Origin: Synergistaceae bacterium
Lineage (GTDB): Bacteria; Synergistota; Synergistia; Synergistales; Synergistaceae
NCBI GenBank assembly: GCA_031289775.1
Contig: JAITOY010000072.1
Span: 1 to 48,792 of the forward strand
Length of the DNA: 48,792 nt
Direction: 5' to 3'
Positions 23,644 to 33,502 of the stretch are shown in pieces (within the stretch, counting starts at the first letter, position 1; every line of letters begins with the position of its first letter). The position numbers were made by a program, and so were the translations under genes. Below the pieces are notes generated by a model that was given only the letters and a program-made list of their open reading frames with translations, was not told the DNA's origin and made no database searches.

Positions 23644-24929
23644 CCGGACAATCCGGCTTCGTCCAGGGTGTCCGGCAGCAGCTCTATATCCGCGCCGAGG
23701 GATGTCAGCTTCTCCATCAGATTCTCATAACCACGCCATACGTGCTTCAGCGAGCAGACGATCGTCTCGCCCTCCGCGGCGAGCCCGAGCAGGATCAGCG
23801 CCGCTCCCGCCCTCAGGTCGGAGGCGTGAACCTCCGCGCCGGCGATCTGCGAGACTCCGGTTATCACAACCGTGTTGCCCTGAATGTCTATCTTGCACCC
23901 CATCCTCTTAAAGTCCCCAACGTGCATGTACCGCGAGTCGAACACGCTCTCGTGAATGACGCTCGTCCCCTCGGCCAAACAGAGCGCCGCCATTATCTGC
24001 GGCTGCATGTCCGTCGGAAAACCCGGGTATGGAAGCGTCTTTATCGTGACGCCGCTCCAGCTGAGACCGCGACACTTGACCGAGACGGAGTCACGAGAGA
24101 CGTCCACCGGCGCCCCGGCCTTGCCCAGCTTGGAGGTAAGCGCCTCCAGGTGCTCCGGGATGACCGCGTCTATCGTGACTTCGCCGCGCGTGATCACGCC
24201 AGCCAAAAGGTACGTGCTCGCCTCGATCCGGTCAGGAATTATCGTGACCTCAGCGGCGCCGAGGTCTCCCACCCCCTCGACTTCTATCGTCTCAGTGCCC
24301 TCGCCCTTTATCGACGCGCCCATGGCGCGAAGCGCGCAGGCCAGATTCACTATCTCGGGCTCGCGCGCCGCGTTTTCTATCGTGGTCTCCCCCGGGGTCA
24401 GCGCGGCCGTCATCAGGATGTTCTCCGTCGCCCCTACGGACGGGAAGTCGAAGTAAATCTTCGCGGCCGAGAGACCGTCCGTTCTGGCGTGGACGGAACC
24501 CTGTTCGAGGTCTATCTCCGCGCCCATTCGGGCCAACGCCTTCAGGTGAAAATCTATCGGTCTGCTTCCTATCGCGCAGCCGCCCGGAAGAGGCAGTATT
24601 GCCCTGCCGCACCTGGCGACAAGAGGGCCCAGCACGAGCGACGAGGCTCTCATGCGCCTGACCAGGTCGGAGGGAGTCTCCCACTTGAGATCATCAGGGA
24701 CGTCTATCGTCATCCTGCCGCGGGAGAACTCGATTTCGGCGCCGAGATGCCTCAGCAGGTTAGCCATCGTATGTATGTCCTGAAGGTCGGGCACGCGTTC
24801 GAGCGTAAGCCTCCGCCCCTTGAGGAGCAGCGAGGCGGCCATCACGGGGAGCGCCGCGTTTTTGGCGCCCTGAGCCTTTACACTGCCCGAGAGCGGCTTG
24901 CCCCCCCTGATCAACATCCTATCGCTCAT
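23640..24929 (-). CDS. murA: UDP-N-acetylglucosamine 1-carboxyvinyltransferase (MurA)
   Basis: MurA takes the first committed step of peptidoglycan synthesis and is the fosfomycin target. The 429-residue product has GAKNAALP with the active Lys, VRRMRASSLVLGPLVAR, the catalytic Cys118 in LPGGCAIGSRPID (Cys, not the fosfomycin-resistant Asp), FPTDMQPQ and RYMHVGDFKRMG. Start ATG 24929; a TTG directly before it (24932) is better spaced from GGAG and may be used. It heads the eight-gene envelope operon, 105 bp after wecB. Confidence 0.96.
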   Translation of the reverse strand: MSDRMLIRGGKPLSGSVKAQGAKNAALPVMAASLLLKGRRLTLERVPDLQDIHTMANLLRHLGAEIEFSRGRMTIDVPDDLKWETPSDLVRRMRASSLVLGPLVARCGRAILPLPGGCAIGSRPIDFHLKALARMGAEIDLEQGSVHARTDGLSAAKIYFDFPSVGATENILMTAALTPGETTIENAAREPEIVNLACALRAMGASIKGEGTETIEVEGVGDLGAAEVTIIPDRIEASTYLLAGVITRGEVTIDAVIPEHLEALTSKLGKAGAPVDVSRDSVSVKCRGLSWSGVTIKTLPYPGFPTDMQPQIMAALCLAEGTSVIHESVFDSRYMHVGDFKRMGCKIDIQGNTVVITGVSQIAGAEVHASDLRAGAALILLGLAAEGETIVCSLKHVWRGYENLMEKLTSLGADIELLPDTLDEAGLSG

Positions 24930-25038
24930 CAATCATAGTCAACTCCAGTCCTGGTAAAAACCAGCAAAACCAATGATAACTCATAAAGTTCAGAAATGTC
25001 CGCCAGGGCGATTGACCGGCGCTTCCCCAACTAATAAA

Positions 25039-26145
25039 TCAAACGTAAAGCGCGTCTGCGATCCGGACGGACGCGAGCCCGTCGCCGAACGGGTTCTCAC
25101 GGCAGCGCTCCAGCAATTTTTCGCGGGCCTCCGGGTCGGAGAGCAGGGACTCGGCCGCCGCGATTATGCGCTCGCCGTCCGTTCCGACGAGGATACAGCT
25201 TCCATTCTCTACGGCCTCGGGACGCTCTGTCACGTCCCGCAGTACGAGCGCTGGCTTCCTCAAGGACGTCGCCTCCTCCTGAACGCCGCCGCTGTCGCTC
25301 AGTATCAGCGAACAGTTATCCATCGCCCAGACGAAGTCGGGGTAGTCGAGCGGTTCGCACAGGATGATCCTCCCGTCTTCGCCGAGGATGTCGGTCATGA
25401 CGTCGCGAACCGCCGGGTTCCTGTGCATCGGCACTATCGCCCTGAAATCGGGGTGAAGCTCCAATATCGCCAAAAGGGCCTTGCAGATACTCTCGAGGGG
25501 CGTCCCCCACGACTCGCGCCTGTGCGCCGTCAGGAGTAAAAATGGCGCCCCTCCGAGTGAGGCCAGGGGGCCTGACGGTTTTCTCGCCCGCTCGGCCGCC
25601 GCCCGGAGAGCGTCCACCACAGTGTTGCCTGTGACGTATATCCTCTCGCCGGCCGCGCCCTCCCTCAAAAGGTTGCTCTTCGCAAGCTCCGTCGGGGCGA
25701 ACCACCATGTCGCTATCCTGTCCGTCATCACCCTGTTCATCTCCTCGGGAAATGGGCGGCCCATGTCGAAGCTCCTGAGCCCAGCCTCGACGTGACCGAG
25801 TGGTATGCGCCTGTAGAACGCGGCTAAAGACGCGGCGAACGTGGTGGTCGTGTCGCCGTGAACGAGCACGGCGTCGGGGACATCCGCGTCAAAAACATCG
25901 CCCACGCCCAACAGGACGGACGACGTCACGTAGTCGAGCGACTGACGGCTTTTCATTATCCCGAGGTTGACGTCCGCCTCGAGCGAGAAGTAAGCGAGCG
26001 CCTGAGCCAGCATGTCCGTGTGCTGTCCCGTCGCGATGACGCGGACTTTGAAGTTCTCCCTATGCCGCAGCTCTAGCACGACTGGGGACATTTTTATCGC
26101 CTCTGGCCTCGTTCCCAGAACGACGTCGATTTTTTTCACCGGCAA
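25039..26145 (-). CDS. wecB: UDP-N-acetylglucosamine 2-epimerase (WecB-type)
   Basis: The enzyme converts UDP-GlcNAc to UDP-ManNAc for surface polysaccharides. The 368-residue product has VVLGTRPEAIKMSPVV, VHGDTTTTFAASLAAF, GHVEAGLRSFD, PFPEEMNRVMTD, LLTAHRRESWG and SDSGGVQEEATSL, all family hallmarks. TTG start at 26145 with CGGAGGG 7 nt upstream. It lies next to a WecA/TagO-like transferase, so the pair likely serves an undecaprenyl-linked glycan. Confidence 0.94.
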   Translation of the reverse strand: MPVKKIDVVLGTRPEAIKMSPVVLELRHRENFKVRVIATGQHTDMLAQALAYFSLEADVNLGIMKSRQSLDYVTSSVLLGVGDVFDADVPDAVLVHGDTTTTFAASLAAFYRRIPLGHVEAGLRSFDMGRPFPEEMNRVMTDRIATWWFAPTELAKSNLLREGAAGERIYVTGNTVVDALRAAAERARKPSGPLASLGGAPFLLLTAHRRESWGTPLESICKALLAILELHPDFRAIVPMHRNPAVRDVMTDILGEDGRIILCEPLDYPDFVWAMDNCSLILSDSGGVQEEATSLRKPALVLRDVTERPEAVENGSCILVGTDGERIIAAAESLLSDPEAREKLLERCRENPFGDGLASVRIADALYV

Positions 26146-26164
26146 TTTGGCGCCCTCCGGCTCA

Positions 26165-27037
26165 TCAGTTCAGAGCCGCCAACAGGCGATAGCCCGCGCT
26201 CACTAGAAGCCCATGGGCAAGCACGAGCAATGAAAGAACCTGCCATGTGCTCAGCCTGAAATCGAGAAGTATATGGTGCGCGTGCCCCCTGTCGGGGTGA
26301 AACGGCGATTTCCCGCTCAACGTCCTGCGAACCATGGCGAACAGCGTGTCCATCACGGGCGCGCCGCCTATGAGCAGCAGGACGAGCGCCATCACGAGAG
26401 GGTTCATCCTGAAAAAACGCGGGAACAGATCCCAGGCGAGGTGAGACGAGCAGACGTACCCGAGAAGCGTCGCTCCCCCGTCTCCGAGGAATGTCCTTGC
26501 GTAAGGGAAATTCCAGAGAAGCACGCCGGCTACGAGCCCGCAGAACGGCAGCCATGTGTAAGGGTTGCCGCCCATATAGGCTAGGTACGAGGTGGCGAAC
26601 GCCAAGGAAAGAGCGAGACCATCCATGCCGTCGACAAAATTGTACGCGTTCGTACAGCCCGCGACCCACAAAGTGAGGAGAGCCTTCTGGTAAATAGGGA
26701 CAGAGAGAGGCATTATCACCCATGCCGCCGCCGCTATGTGGACCGTGAGACGCTTTAACGGCGGGAGCGGGTGCATGTCGTCCATGTAGCCTATCAAAAA
26801 AACGAGCGTGGCCCCGGTCGCCACGTAAGGCACCTCGACGCCTGGGTTCGGGTTCACGAGCGCCCAGAGGAGGTAACCTGTCCAGAGCACTATACCGGCG
26901 CCCCTAGGCGTCACAGCGCTGTGTCGTTTTCTCCCGCCGGGCACGTCCATCAGGCGAAACGTCTTCGAGAGTCTCATCGAGACCGGCGTCGCCGTTATGC
27001 CCCACAAAAAATTCAAAATCGCCGAGAAGAGCGCCAT
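26165..27037 (-). CDS. Undecaprenyl-phosphate N-acetylglucosaminyl-1-phosphate transferase (WecA/TagO family)
   Basis: This is a polyprenyl-phosphate sugar-1-phosphate transferase with about ten membrane segments in 290 residues. The catalytic motifs are clear: IGYMDDMHPLPPLKR (DDxx region), NAYNFVDGMDGLA, ARTFLGDGGATLLG and the C-terminal PFHPDRGHAHHILLD, which favours the WecA/TagO branch over MraY. It is short at the N-terminus, apparently lacking one membrane segment of longer homologues. The ATG at 27037 has only a weak AAGCGGG site. It starts glycan assembly on the carrier made by UppS. Confidence 0.9.
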   Translation of the reverse strand: MALFSAILNFLWGITATPVSMRLSKTFRLMDVPGGRKRHSAVTPRGAGIVLWTGYLLWALVNPNPGVEVPYVATGATLVFLIGYMDDMHPLPPLKRLTVHIAAAAWVIMPLSVPIYQKALLTLWVAGCTNAYNFVDGMDGLALSLAFATSYLAYMGGNPYTWLPFCGLVAGVLLWNFPYARTFLGDGGATLLGYVCSSHLAWDLFPRFFRMNPLVMALVLLLIGGAPVMDTLFAMVRRTLSGKSPFHPDRGHAHHILLDFRLSTWQVLSLLVLAHGLLVSAGYRLLAALN

Positions 27038-27053
27038 CCCGCTTCAGCCAGCC

Positions 27054-28145
<1,092 letters not shown>

Positions 28146-28194
28146 TTATCATTGACCTCCCGCGGACTTCAGGGAAGCTCAGGCCCCCTCGCCC

Positions 28195-29130
28195 TTATTT
28201 TATGATCTTATTCAGCAGTGCCTCAGCTACGGCGTATGGGTCGGTCTTCCTTTTTTCAATATCCTCCAGGGCGCCGCCGCTGCGCTCATTCTTCCACTCG
28301 TCCTCCACGCGTCTCAGGATTTCGCGCTTCACGATCTCCTCTACCTGGTTCCCTATTTTGGCCATCCGGCGCGATCTTCCCTCGTCGGTGCTCGTCAGGT
28401 AGGCCTTGTGCGCCTCGGTGTTTTTAATTATTTCCTCCAGCCCCTCCCCGAGCCTCGCCGAGGCCAGGGAGACCGGCGGTCTCCACTCTCTCTCCGGTAT
28501 CAGGTCGAGCATCACCTTCACGTCGGCCGCGACTTTCCCGGCGCCGTCGCGATCCGACTTGTTCACGACAAATATGTCGGCAACCTCCATGACGCCAGCC
28601 TTCATTATCTGAACGTCGTCGCCAAGCCCCGGGACGAGTATGAGACACACCGTGTCGCAAACCTTTACCACGTCTATCTCGGACTGACCTACGCCGACTG
28701 TCTCGACGATCACTATGTCATACCCGCACGCGTCGAGGACGTGCGCGGCCTCGCGTGTCGCGCCGCTCAGCCCGCCGAGGTTTCCGCGCGAGCCCATGCT
28801 CCGGATGAAGACACCGGCGTCGAGCGCGTGATCCTGCATCCTCAATCTGTCCCCAAGGATAGCGCCGCCTGTGTAGGGGCTCGACGGGTCGACCGCTATA
28901 ACCCCGACCTTCAACCCGGCCTCCCTGAACGAGGCTATCAGGCGGGCGGCAAGTGTGCTCTTGCCGGTGCCCGGGCTTCCTGTTATCCCTATCGTATGCG
29001 CCGCGCCAGTGCGGGGATAAATCAGTCTCATCAGATCCGCAGAGGCGGAGTCCTCTCTCTCGACCAGGCTTATCAGCCGCGCAACAGACCTCGGGTCTCC
29101 CAATAGCGCGCGTTCCACGAGCGCGTCCAT
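28195..29130 (-). CDS. meaB: MeaB/ArgK-type G-protein chaperone
   Basis: MeaB guards B12-dependent mutases, chiefly methylmalonyl-CoA mutase, using GTP. The 311-residue product has IGITGSPGTGKSTLAARL (P-loop), VIAVDPSSPYTGGAILGDR, RSMGSRGNLGGLS, VETVGVGQSE and VNKSDRDGA (NKSD). The C-terminal dimer arm is helical and basic/acidic. No mutase gene is in the window. ATG 29130 has AAGGAG 12 nt upstream, slightly far. It lies 21 bp after the exported TPR protein gene, likely one transcript. Confidence 0.92.
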   Translation of the reverse strand: MDALVERALLGDPRSVARLISLVEREDSASADLMRLIYPRTGAAHTIGITGSPGTGKSTLAARLIASFREAGLKVGVIAVDPSSPYTGGAILGDRLRMQDHALDAGVFIRSMGSRGNLGGLSGATREAAHVLDACGYDIVIVETVGVGQSEIDVVKVCDTVCLILVPGLGDDVQIMKAGVMEVADIFVVNKSDRDGAGKVAADVKVMLDLIPEREWRPPVSLASARLGEGLEEIIKNTEAHKAYLTSTDEGRSRRMAKIGNQVEEIVKREILRRVEDEWKNERSGGALEDIEKRKTDPYAVAEALLNKIIK

Positions 29131-29151
29131 CTAAATCACCATCTCCTTAAA

Positions 29152-31092
29152 TTAATTGTTCGCGCGTGGCGCACGCTCCCTCGTTATCACGGACGGCCAT
29201 ACCGGCATCCAGTCTGTGAATTGAATCACGTCGACCGTAGCGAACACCGACAGCGTCGCGTCGGAGGGATATCCATAAGTCGCGGTATCCGGCGGAAGAG
29301 GAAGCGTCATGACCCACTCGGATTTTTCGCTTTTGGCAATCTCGTCGAGCGTTTGGGTATAGTAAGCGTTCCCGAGGGTCGTCTGCGATATGCGCGCCAA
29401 AAGCGGCGCGGCTGGACGCTTGAGCGCCCACAGGTCGAGACGCGCGCCCTGCTGGAGGAGGAAGGCGAAAAACGCCTCGGCCTCCGCGCCCTCGCCTGAT
29501 ATCCTCGTATCGAGCACGATGACGCTCGGCATTTTTTCGCCGGATCGCGACGCGGACGCTATGTCCGCCATGACGTCGGACAACGAGCCGGCGAGCCTTA
29601 CGCCGCCGTTCGCGAAGTTTTCAGACGGTTTCGGCGAATAATAAAAGATAGGGCCGGCGTCCGGAGCTTTCGCGAGAGTCACTTTCGATGGGCGGGTATC
29701 GCCCCTCCAGACGACCTGCGTATCCGGCGTCTTGTCCTGTATGAAGCTCTGGAACACTGAGGATATCTCGCCCCGGAAGATGAGGTTCTCTATCCGCTCA
29801 TCCCTTCTCTCCTCGATCAGAGGGCTGCGGAGCGTGAGAGCCCCAAACGCCCCGGAAGCGAGCGGGCTCAGTCTGCTGCTCCACCATGTCCTTGCTGTGA
29901 TGTCGGATATAACCGGGCCCACATTCGTCCATGTCATGCTCCATGAGTTTGTAAAACCCTTGGCTACGACCTCAGGCTCGATATTGCCAGACCCAAGCGG
30001 ATACCTGCGGTAAAGCGACCCCGTCTCGGAGACGATGTACAGCTCGCCCTGAGCGCCCCACTCGACGTCTCTCGGAAGCTCCGCCTCGAACGAGTCCAAA
30101 ATGGCGAGCGTATAGGAGTCGAGCACGTACACCATGGCGTTGCCTCTGTCGGCCACCGCGGTATACGGCCCCCGAACGGCAGCCGCGACCGGCTCGAACA
30201 GCTTCGGTCTGTTCCTGCTGTCCGCCGGCTGCCACTCGGCTACCTCATCGAGAGACGGTATGGAGTAGAAACGAAGCGCCTGCCCCGTCCTGTCGGCCGC
30301 GACGAGCAGTGTCGAATCGATCATGGCGGCGTCCGCTATGTTTATTTTCAAACTTCCAATGTTCTCTATCGAGGCGCTGCCAGCCTTCATGTTTAACTTT
30401 ATTCTGCTTACGTCGCCGCTTTTTTGGAACAGAAAACCCTCGGACGGCGAAGTTGGCGCAACCACGACCGGATCGGCCGCCTCGACGCGGGTTATTCCAG
30501 GCCCGCTCGAACGATTTGAGACCCAGACCGCGTCGCCCATGGTATCGCACACAAAAAACGTCCCGCCTGACGAGCTTATCTTGCCAAGACCCTTCATGCC
30601 TGTGAAGGAGACCTTGTCATACAATGGGATGCCGAAAAAAGAGTTCGTGGATAAACGCTCGAAGAAAAGAGCGCTCTGCAACTGCTCCGAATATTGCGTA
30701 CGACGGAGAAGCTCGTATTCGCGCTCCATCTCGTCCATGATTATCCTTGCCCTGTAGTCGTCCTGCCTGACCTCGAGATACGACGCCATGGCCGCTATGG
30801 CATCGGCGTATCTTCCAATTCTCCGCATAACGAGGCTCCTCATGTAGTAGACGTCAACGAAATACGTGTTCCTGCCTATCGCGTCGTCGAGATGATCCAG
30901 ACAATTCCAGAGCCTGTTCTCCAGAAAAAAATCATACGCGGTCAGAAACGCCTCTTCGGACGCCTCCCTGTCGACGAGCGGCGGAGAAACATCCGCAGCT
31001 CCCGCGCGTGACGCGACGATAATCGGCGCGCCCAAAACGCTCAAAAACATTACGACTCCGATAAGCCCGCAGAAAAGTTTCCGAATTCTCAT
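29152..31092 (-). CDS. Exported TPR/beta-propeller-like protein of unknown function
   Basis: The 646-residue protein has a signal peptide (1-~33, ASRAGAAD). Next come TPR-like helices (~45-130: AFLTAYDFFLENRLWNCLDHLDDAI, then GRYADAIAAMASYLEVR). Residues ~165-390 are repeated short strands of propeller type (GKISSSGGTFFVCDTMGDAVWV, TLLVAADRTGQALRFYSI, YTAVADRGNAMVYVLD, ELYIVSETGSLYRRY). The C-terminal third has PSVIVLDTRISGEG and FLLQQGARLDLWAL, reminiscent of a VWA fold but without a clear MIDAS. No family was recognised. The ATG at 31092 has AAGGAGGCGA. It is the first gene of a probable operon with meaB. Confidence 0.7.
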   Translation of the reverse strand: MRIRKLFCGLIGVVMFLSVLGAPIIVASRAGAADVSPPLVDREASEEAFLTAYDFFLENRLWNCLDHLDDAIGRNTYFVDVYYMRSLVMRRIGRYADAIAAMASYLEVRQDDYRARIIMDEMEREYELLRRTQYSEQLQSALFFERLSTNSFFGIPLYDKVSFTGMKGLGKISSSGGTFFVCDTMGDAVWVSNRSSGPGITRVEAADPVVVAPTSPSEGFLFQKSGDVSRIKLNMKAGSASIENIGSLKINIADAAMIDSTLLVAADRTGQALRFYSIPSLDEVAEWQPADSRNRPKLFEPVAAAVRGPYTAVADRGNAMVYVLDSYTLAILDSFEAELPRDVEWGAQGELYIVSETGSLYRRYPLGSGNIEPEVVAKGFTNSWSMTWTNVGPVISDITARTWWSSRLSPLASGAFGALTLRSPLIEERRDERIENLIFRGEISSVFQSFIQDKTPDTQVVWRGDTRPSKVTLAKAPDAGPIFYYSPKPSENFANGGVRLAGSLSDVMADIASASRSGEKMPSVIVLDTRISGEGAEAEAFFAFLLQQGARLDLWALKRPAAPLLARISQTTLGNAYYTQTLDEIAKSEKSEWVMTLPLPPDTATYGYPSDATLSVFATVDVIQFTDWMPVWPSVITRERAPRANN

Positions 31093-31378
31093 TCGCCTCC
31101 TTCATGACAATACGTTTATAGTTTACCATGTTTTAATTCGCTGCACCGCAATCAATATGCAAAACGCCGAAAAATCTCGCGGCACGTCGCATCGGAGCAC
31201 AAAAATAAACGGAATATACCTCGAGAGTCGTAAAATAAAACGTTGTGCTATAAAAAGGATTGTGCTATAGTATCGCTCACGCTTCCCACGGGCCAACAGA
31301 GGGTTAAGCCGCGTTTTGACGCTGTACCGCGGCGCACGCACGAACATAACGAAAAAATAATACGAGGAGGTAGCATCG
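31093..31378. other. Divergent intergenic region before lat
   Basis: This 286-bp gap lies between the minus-strand TPR gene and plus-strand lat. It holds the lat promoter (31243-31271), a leader of about 100 nt with a GCCGCG/CGCGGC inverted repeat (31308-31333) and the AGGAGG site of lat. A promoter for the minus-strand gene was sought; only weak AT-rich -10-like boxes were seen. Confidence 0.5.
31243..31271 (+). promoter_or_regulatory. Promoter of lat, with a repeated 10-mer
   Basis: TTGTGC (31243-31248) and TATAGT (31266-31271) are 17 bp apart. The 10-mer TTGTGCTATA occurs twice, at 31243 and 31260, exactly 17 bp apart. Confidence 0.65.
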
Positions 31379-32737
31379 ATGCCAGCAAAGTTTGACGTAT
31401 CGCCAAAGGAAGTTTTTCCGGTTATCGAAAAATGGATCCTGAGGGACGGCTATGACATAGTCATCGACATGGAGAAGTCGCGCGGAAGCCATGTGATCGA
31501 CTCCCACACCGGGGACGACTGGCTCGACTTTTACACATTTTTCGCGTCGGCGCCATTTGGCATGAACCACCCGAAGCTCGCTAACGACGAGTTCAAGGAA
31601 CAGATATTCCGAGCGGCCATAAATAAAGTGGCGAACTCCGACATATACACGCAGGAGATGGCCGAGTTCGTGAAGACGTTCGGCGATGTCGCGATCCCGG
31701 ACGGCTTCAACCACCTCTTCCTCGTGGACTACGGCACACTGGCTGTAGAGAACGCCTTCAAGGTCGCCATGGACTGGAAGGTCAACAAACTCATAGAGCG
31801 CGGCAAGCTGACAAAGGGCGAGGCTATCTCAGGGGAGAAGGGGACAAAGATCATCCACTTCAACGAGGCGTTCCACGGGCGGGGCGGCTATACTCTCTCC
31901 GTGACGAACACCTCCGACCCCAACAAGTACCAGAGGTTCGCCAAGTTCACCGACTGGCCGAGGATCATCAACCCGAAGGCGATATTCCCGATCGAGGATA
32001 ACATAAGCGTCATAGAGTGGCTCGAGGCGCAGGCCGTCAAGCAGATAACGGCCGTGATCGAGGCGGATCCGGACGCCTGCTGCGCCATAATCATCGAGAC
32101 GATACAGGGCGAGGGCGGAGACAACCACTTCCGCACCGAGTTCTTCCAGAAACTCCGCCGCATATGCGACGAAAACGAGCTGCTCCTCATATTCGACGAG
32201 GTTCAGTGCGGCATGGGCATCACGGGCCGCATGTGGGCGTGGCAGCATCACGACGTTAAACCCGACATATTCTCGTTCGGCAAGAAGTCCCAGATATGCG
32301 GCATCGTCGCCGGCCCGAGGGTCGACGAGGTCAAGAACAACTGCTTCAAAGTGAGCAGCAGGATAAACTCCACATGGGGCGGTACGGTCGTCGACATGGT
32401 TCGATCGACAAGATACCTTCAGATATACAGGGACGAGAACATTCTCGACTACGTAACGAAAACCGCCGGCCCGGTTCTCATGAAGGGTCTCGAGAAGATA
32501 CAGGCCGACTACAGCGGCAGAATCAAAAACGTCCGCGGAAAAGGCCTCATGTGCGCGTTCGACTTCGACACGCCGGACAACAGGGCGAAATTCCTGTCGG
32601 CCTGCACAAAAAAGAGGATGCTGATCCTCCCGTGCGGAACGCACACCGTCCGCTTCCGCCCGGCCCTCAACGTGCCTATCGAGGATCTCGAAAAAGGGAT
32701 CGACATCAGCCGCAAGGCGCTCGCGGAGGTCTTTTGA
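31379..32737 (+). CDS. lat: L-lysine 6-aminotransferase (lysine epsilon-transaminase)
   Basis: Lat is a PLP enzyme that moves the epsilon-amino group of lysine to 2-oxoglutarate, giving aminoadipate semialdehyde/piperideine-6-carboxylate. The 452-residue class-III aminotransferase has SRGSHVIDSHTGDDWLDFY, the substrate segment FYTFFASAPFGMNHPKL, FHGRGGYTLSVTNT, IIIETIQGEGGDNHF, IFDEVQCGMGITG and the PLP lysine (about Lys302) in SFGKKSQICG. These fit Lat better than ornithine or GABA transaminases. ATG has GAGGAGG upstream. It stands alone with its own promoter and terminator, fitting regulated lysine use in an amino-acid fermenter or osmolyte making; no partner gene is nearby. Confidence 0.93.
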   Translation: MPAKFDVSPKEVFPVIEKWILRDGYDIVIDMEKSRGSHVIDSHTGDDWLDFYTFFASAPFGMNHPKLANDEFKEQIFRAAINKVANSDIYTQEMAEFVKTFGDVAIPDGFNHLFLVDYGTLAVENAFKVAMDWKVNKLIERGKLTKGEAISGEKGTKIIHFNEAFHGRGGYTLSVTNTSDPNKYQRFAKFTDWPRIINPKAIFPIEDNISVIEWLEAQAVKQITAVIEADPDACCAIIIETIQGEGGDNHFRTEFFQKLRRICDENELLLIFDEVQCGMGITGRMWAWQHHDVKPDIFSFGKKSQICGIVAGPRVDEVKNNCFKVSSRINSTWGGTVVDMVRSTRYLQIYRDENILDYVTKTAGPVLMKGLEKIQADYSGRIKNVRGKGLMCAFDFDTPDNRAKFLSACTKKRMLILPCGTHTVRFRPALNVPIEDLEKGIDISRKALAEVF

Positions 32738-32739
32738 CC

Positions 32740-32774
32740 GATTTATCGCCAGAGGCCTGAATAGTGAAGGCTAA
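32740..32774 (+). repeat. Dispersed intergenic repeat, partial copy C
   Basis: Two nt after the lat stop, GATTTATCG and AGAGGCCTGAA match copy A (15736) nearly base for base. The right half has diverged. Confidence 0.5.
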
Positions 32775-32783
32775 AACCACATT

Positions 32784-32821
32784 GAAAAGGGCGCCGCGCG
32801 TCAAAGCCAGGCGCCCTTTTC
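32784..32821. terminator. Bidirectional terminator between lat and rubrerythrin
   Basis: GAAAAGGGCGCC pairs perfectly with GGCGCCCTTTTC (12 bp) around a 14-nt loop, with T-runs on both strands. It serves the convergent lat and rubrerythrin genes. Confidence 0.92.
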
Positions 32822-32843
32822 AATTCTGTCTTATTACGATTTT

Positions 32844-33419
32844 CTACCAGTTAGTGGCCCGCACCTCGAAGTAATCCTGCGGATGCGCGCATGCCGGACA
32901 CAACGCCGGCGCCGCTGCCGCCTCTACGACAAAACCGCAGTTGCGGCAACGCCAGAACACCTTGCCGTCCTTCTTGAACACAGTCCCGTTCTCGATGTTT
33001 TTCGCGAGGCCGAGGAAACGCTCCTCGTGAAATTTCTCAGCTATCGCGATGGCCTTCATGGCGACCGCGATCTCCGGGAAACCCTCCTGCTCGGCTACTC
33101 CAGCGAACTCCGGATACATGATCGAGTACTCGTGATGCTCTCCCGCCGCCGCGGCCTTCAGGTTCGCGAGCGTGTCGCGCTCCGGCCCGGCTGGAAACCC
33201 AGCCGTGATCTCTATCTCCCCACCGTCCATGAAGCGGAAGAGCCTCTGCGCGTGCTCCTTCTCCTGTTCGGCCGTCTCCTGGAATACGTCCTCGATCTGC
33301 TTGAAGCCCTCTTTACGGGCCTTCCCAGCGTAGTACGCGTATCTGTTGCGGGCCTGTGACTCCCCGGCAAACGCCTTCATGAGGTTGATTTCTGTCCGCG
33401 AACCCTTGACACTTTTCAT
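32844..33419 (-). CDS. Rubrerythrin
   Basis: Rubrerythrin reduces hydrogen peroxide in anaerobes with a diiron site and a rubredoxin-type iron. The 191-residue product has the ferritin-like half (INLMKAFAGESQARNRYAYYAG, QIEDVFQETAEQEKEHAQRLF, AGEHHEYSIMYPEFA, AEKFHEERF) with all Glu/His ligands. A C-terminal rubredoxin-like knuckle follows, CRNCGF and CPACAHPQDYFEV. ATG has GAGGAGG. It has its own promoter (33474-33502). Confidence 0.96.
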   Translation of the reverse strand: MKSVKGSRTEINLMKAFAGESQARNRYAYYAGKARKEGFKQIEDVFQETAEQEKEHAQRLFRFMDGGEIEITAGFPAGPERDTLANLKAAAAGEHHEYSIMYPEFAGVAEQEGFPEIAVAMKAIAIAEKFHEERFLGLAKNIENGTVFKKDGKVFWRCRNCGFVVEAAAAPALCPACAHPQDYFEVRATNW

Positions 33420-33454
33420 TCAAATTCCTCCTCACTTTTTTATCCGAAACTGTA

Positions 33455-33467
33455 CATCCTCCGGATG
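33455..33467. repeat. Inverted repeat at the rubrerythrin transcription start
   Basis: CATCC-TCC-GGATG is a perfect 5-bp-arm palindrome just downstream of the -10 box. It could be an operator. Confidence 0.35.
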
Positions 33468-33473
33468 GGTATC

Positions 33474-33502
33474 AGTATAAAAGCTCGTTCATATCATGTC
33501 CA
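33474..33502 (-). promoter_or_regulatory. Sigma-70 promoter of the rubrerythrin gene
   Basis: On the minus strand TGGACA (33497-33502) and TATACT (33474-33479) are 17 bp apart. The -35 lies within the last codons of gpt. Confidence 0.75.

Noticed and set aside
24930-25038. A terminator or promoter in the wecB-murA gap
   Set aside because: ACCAG/CTGGT and a few AT-rich boxes are present, but no stem with a T-run and no -35/-10 pair with good spacing was found.
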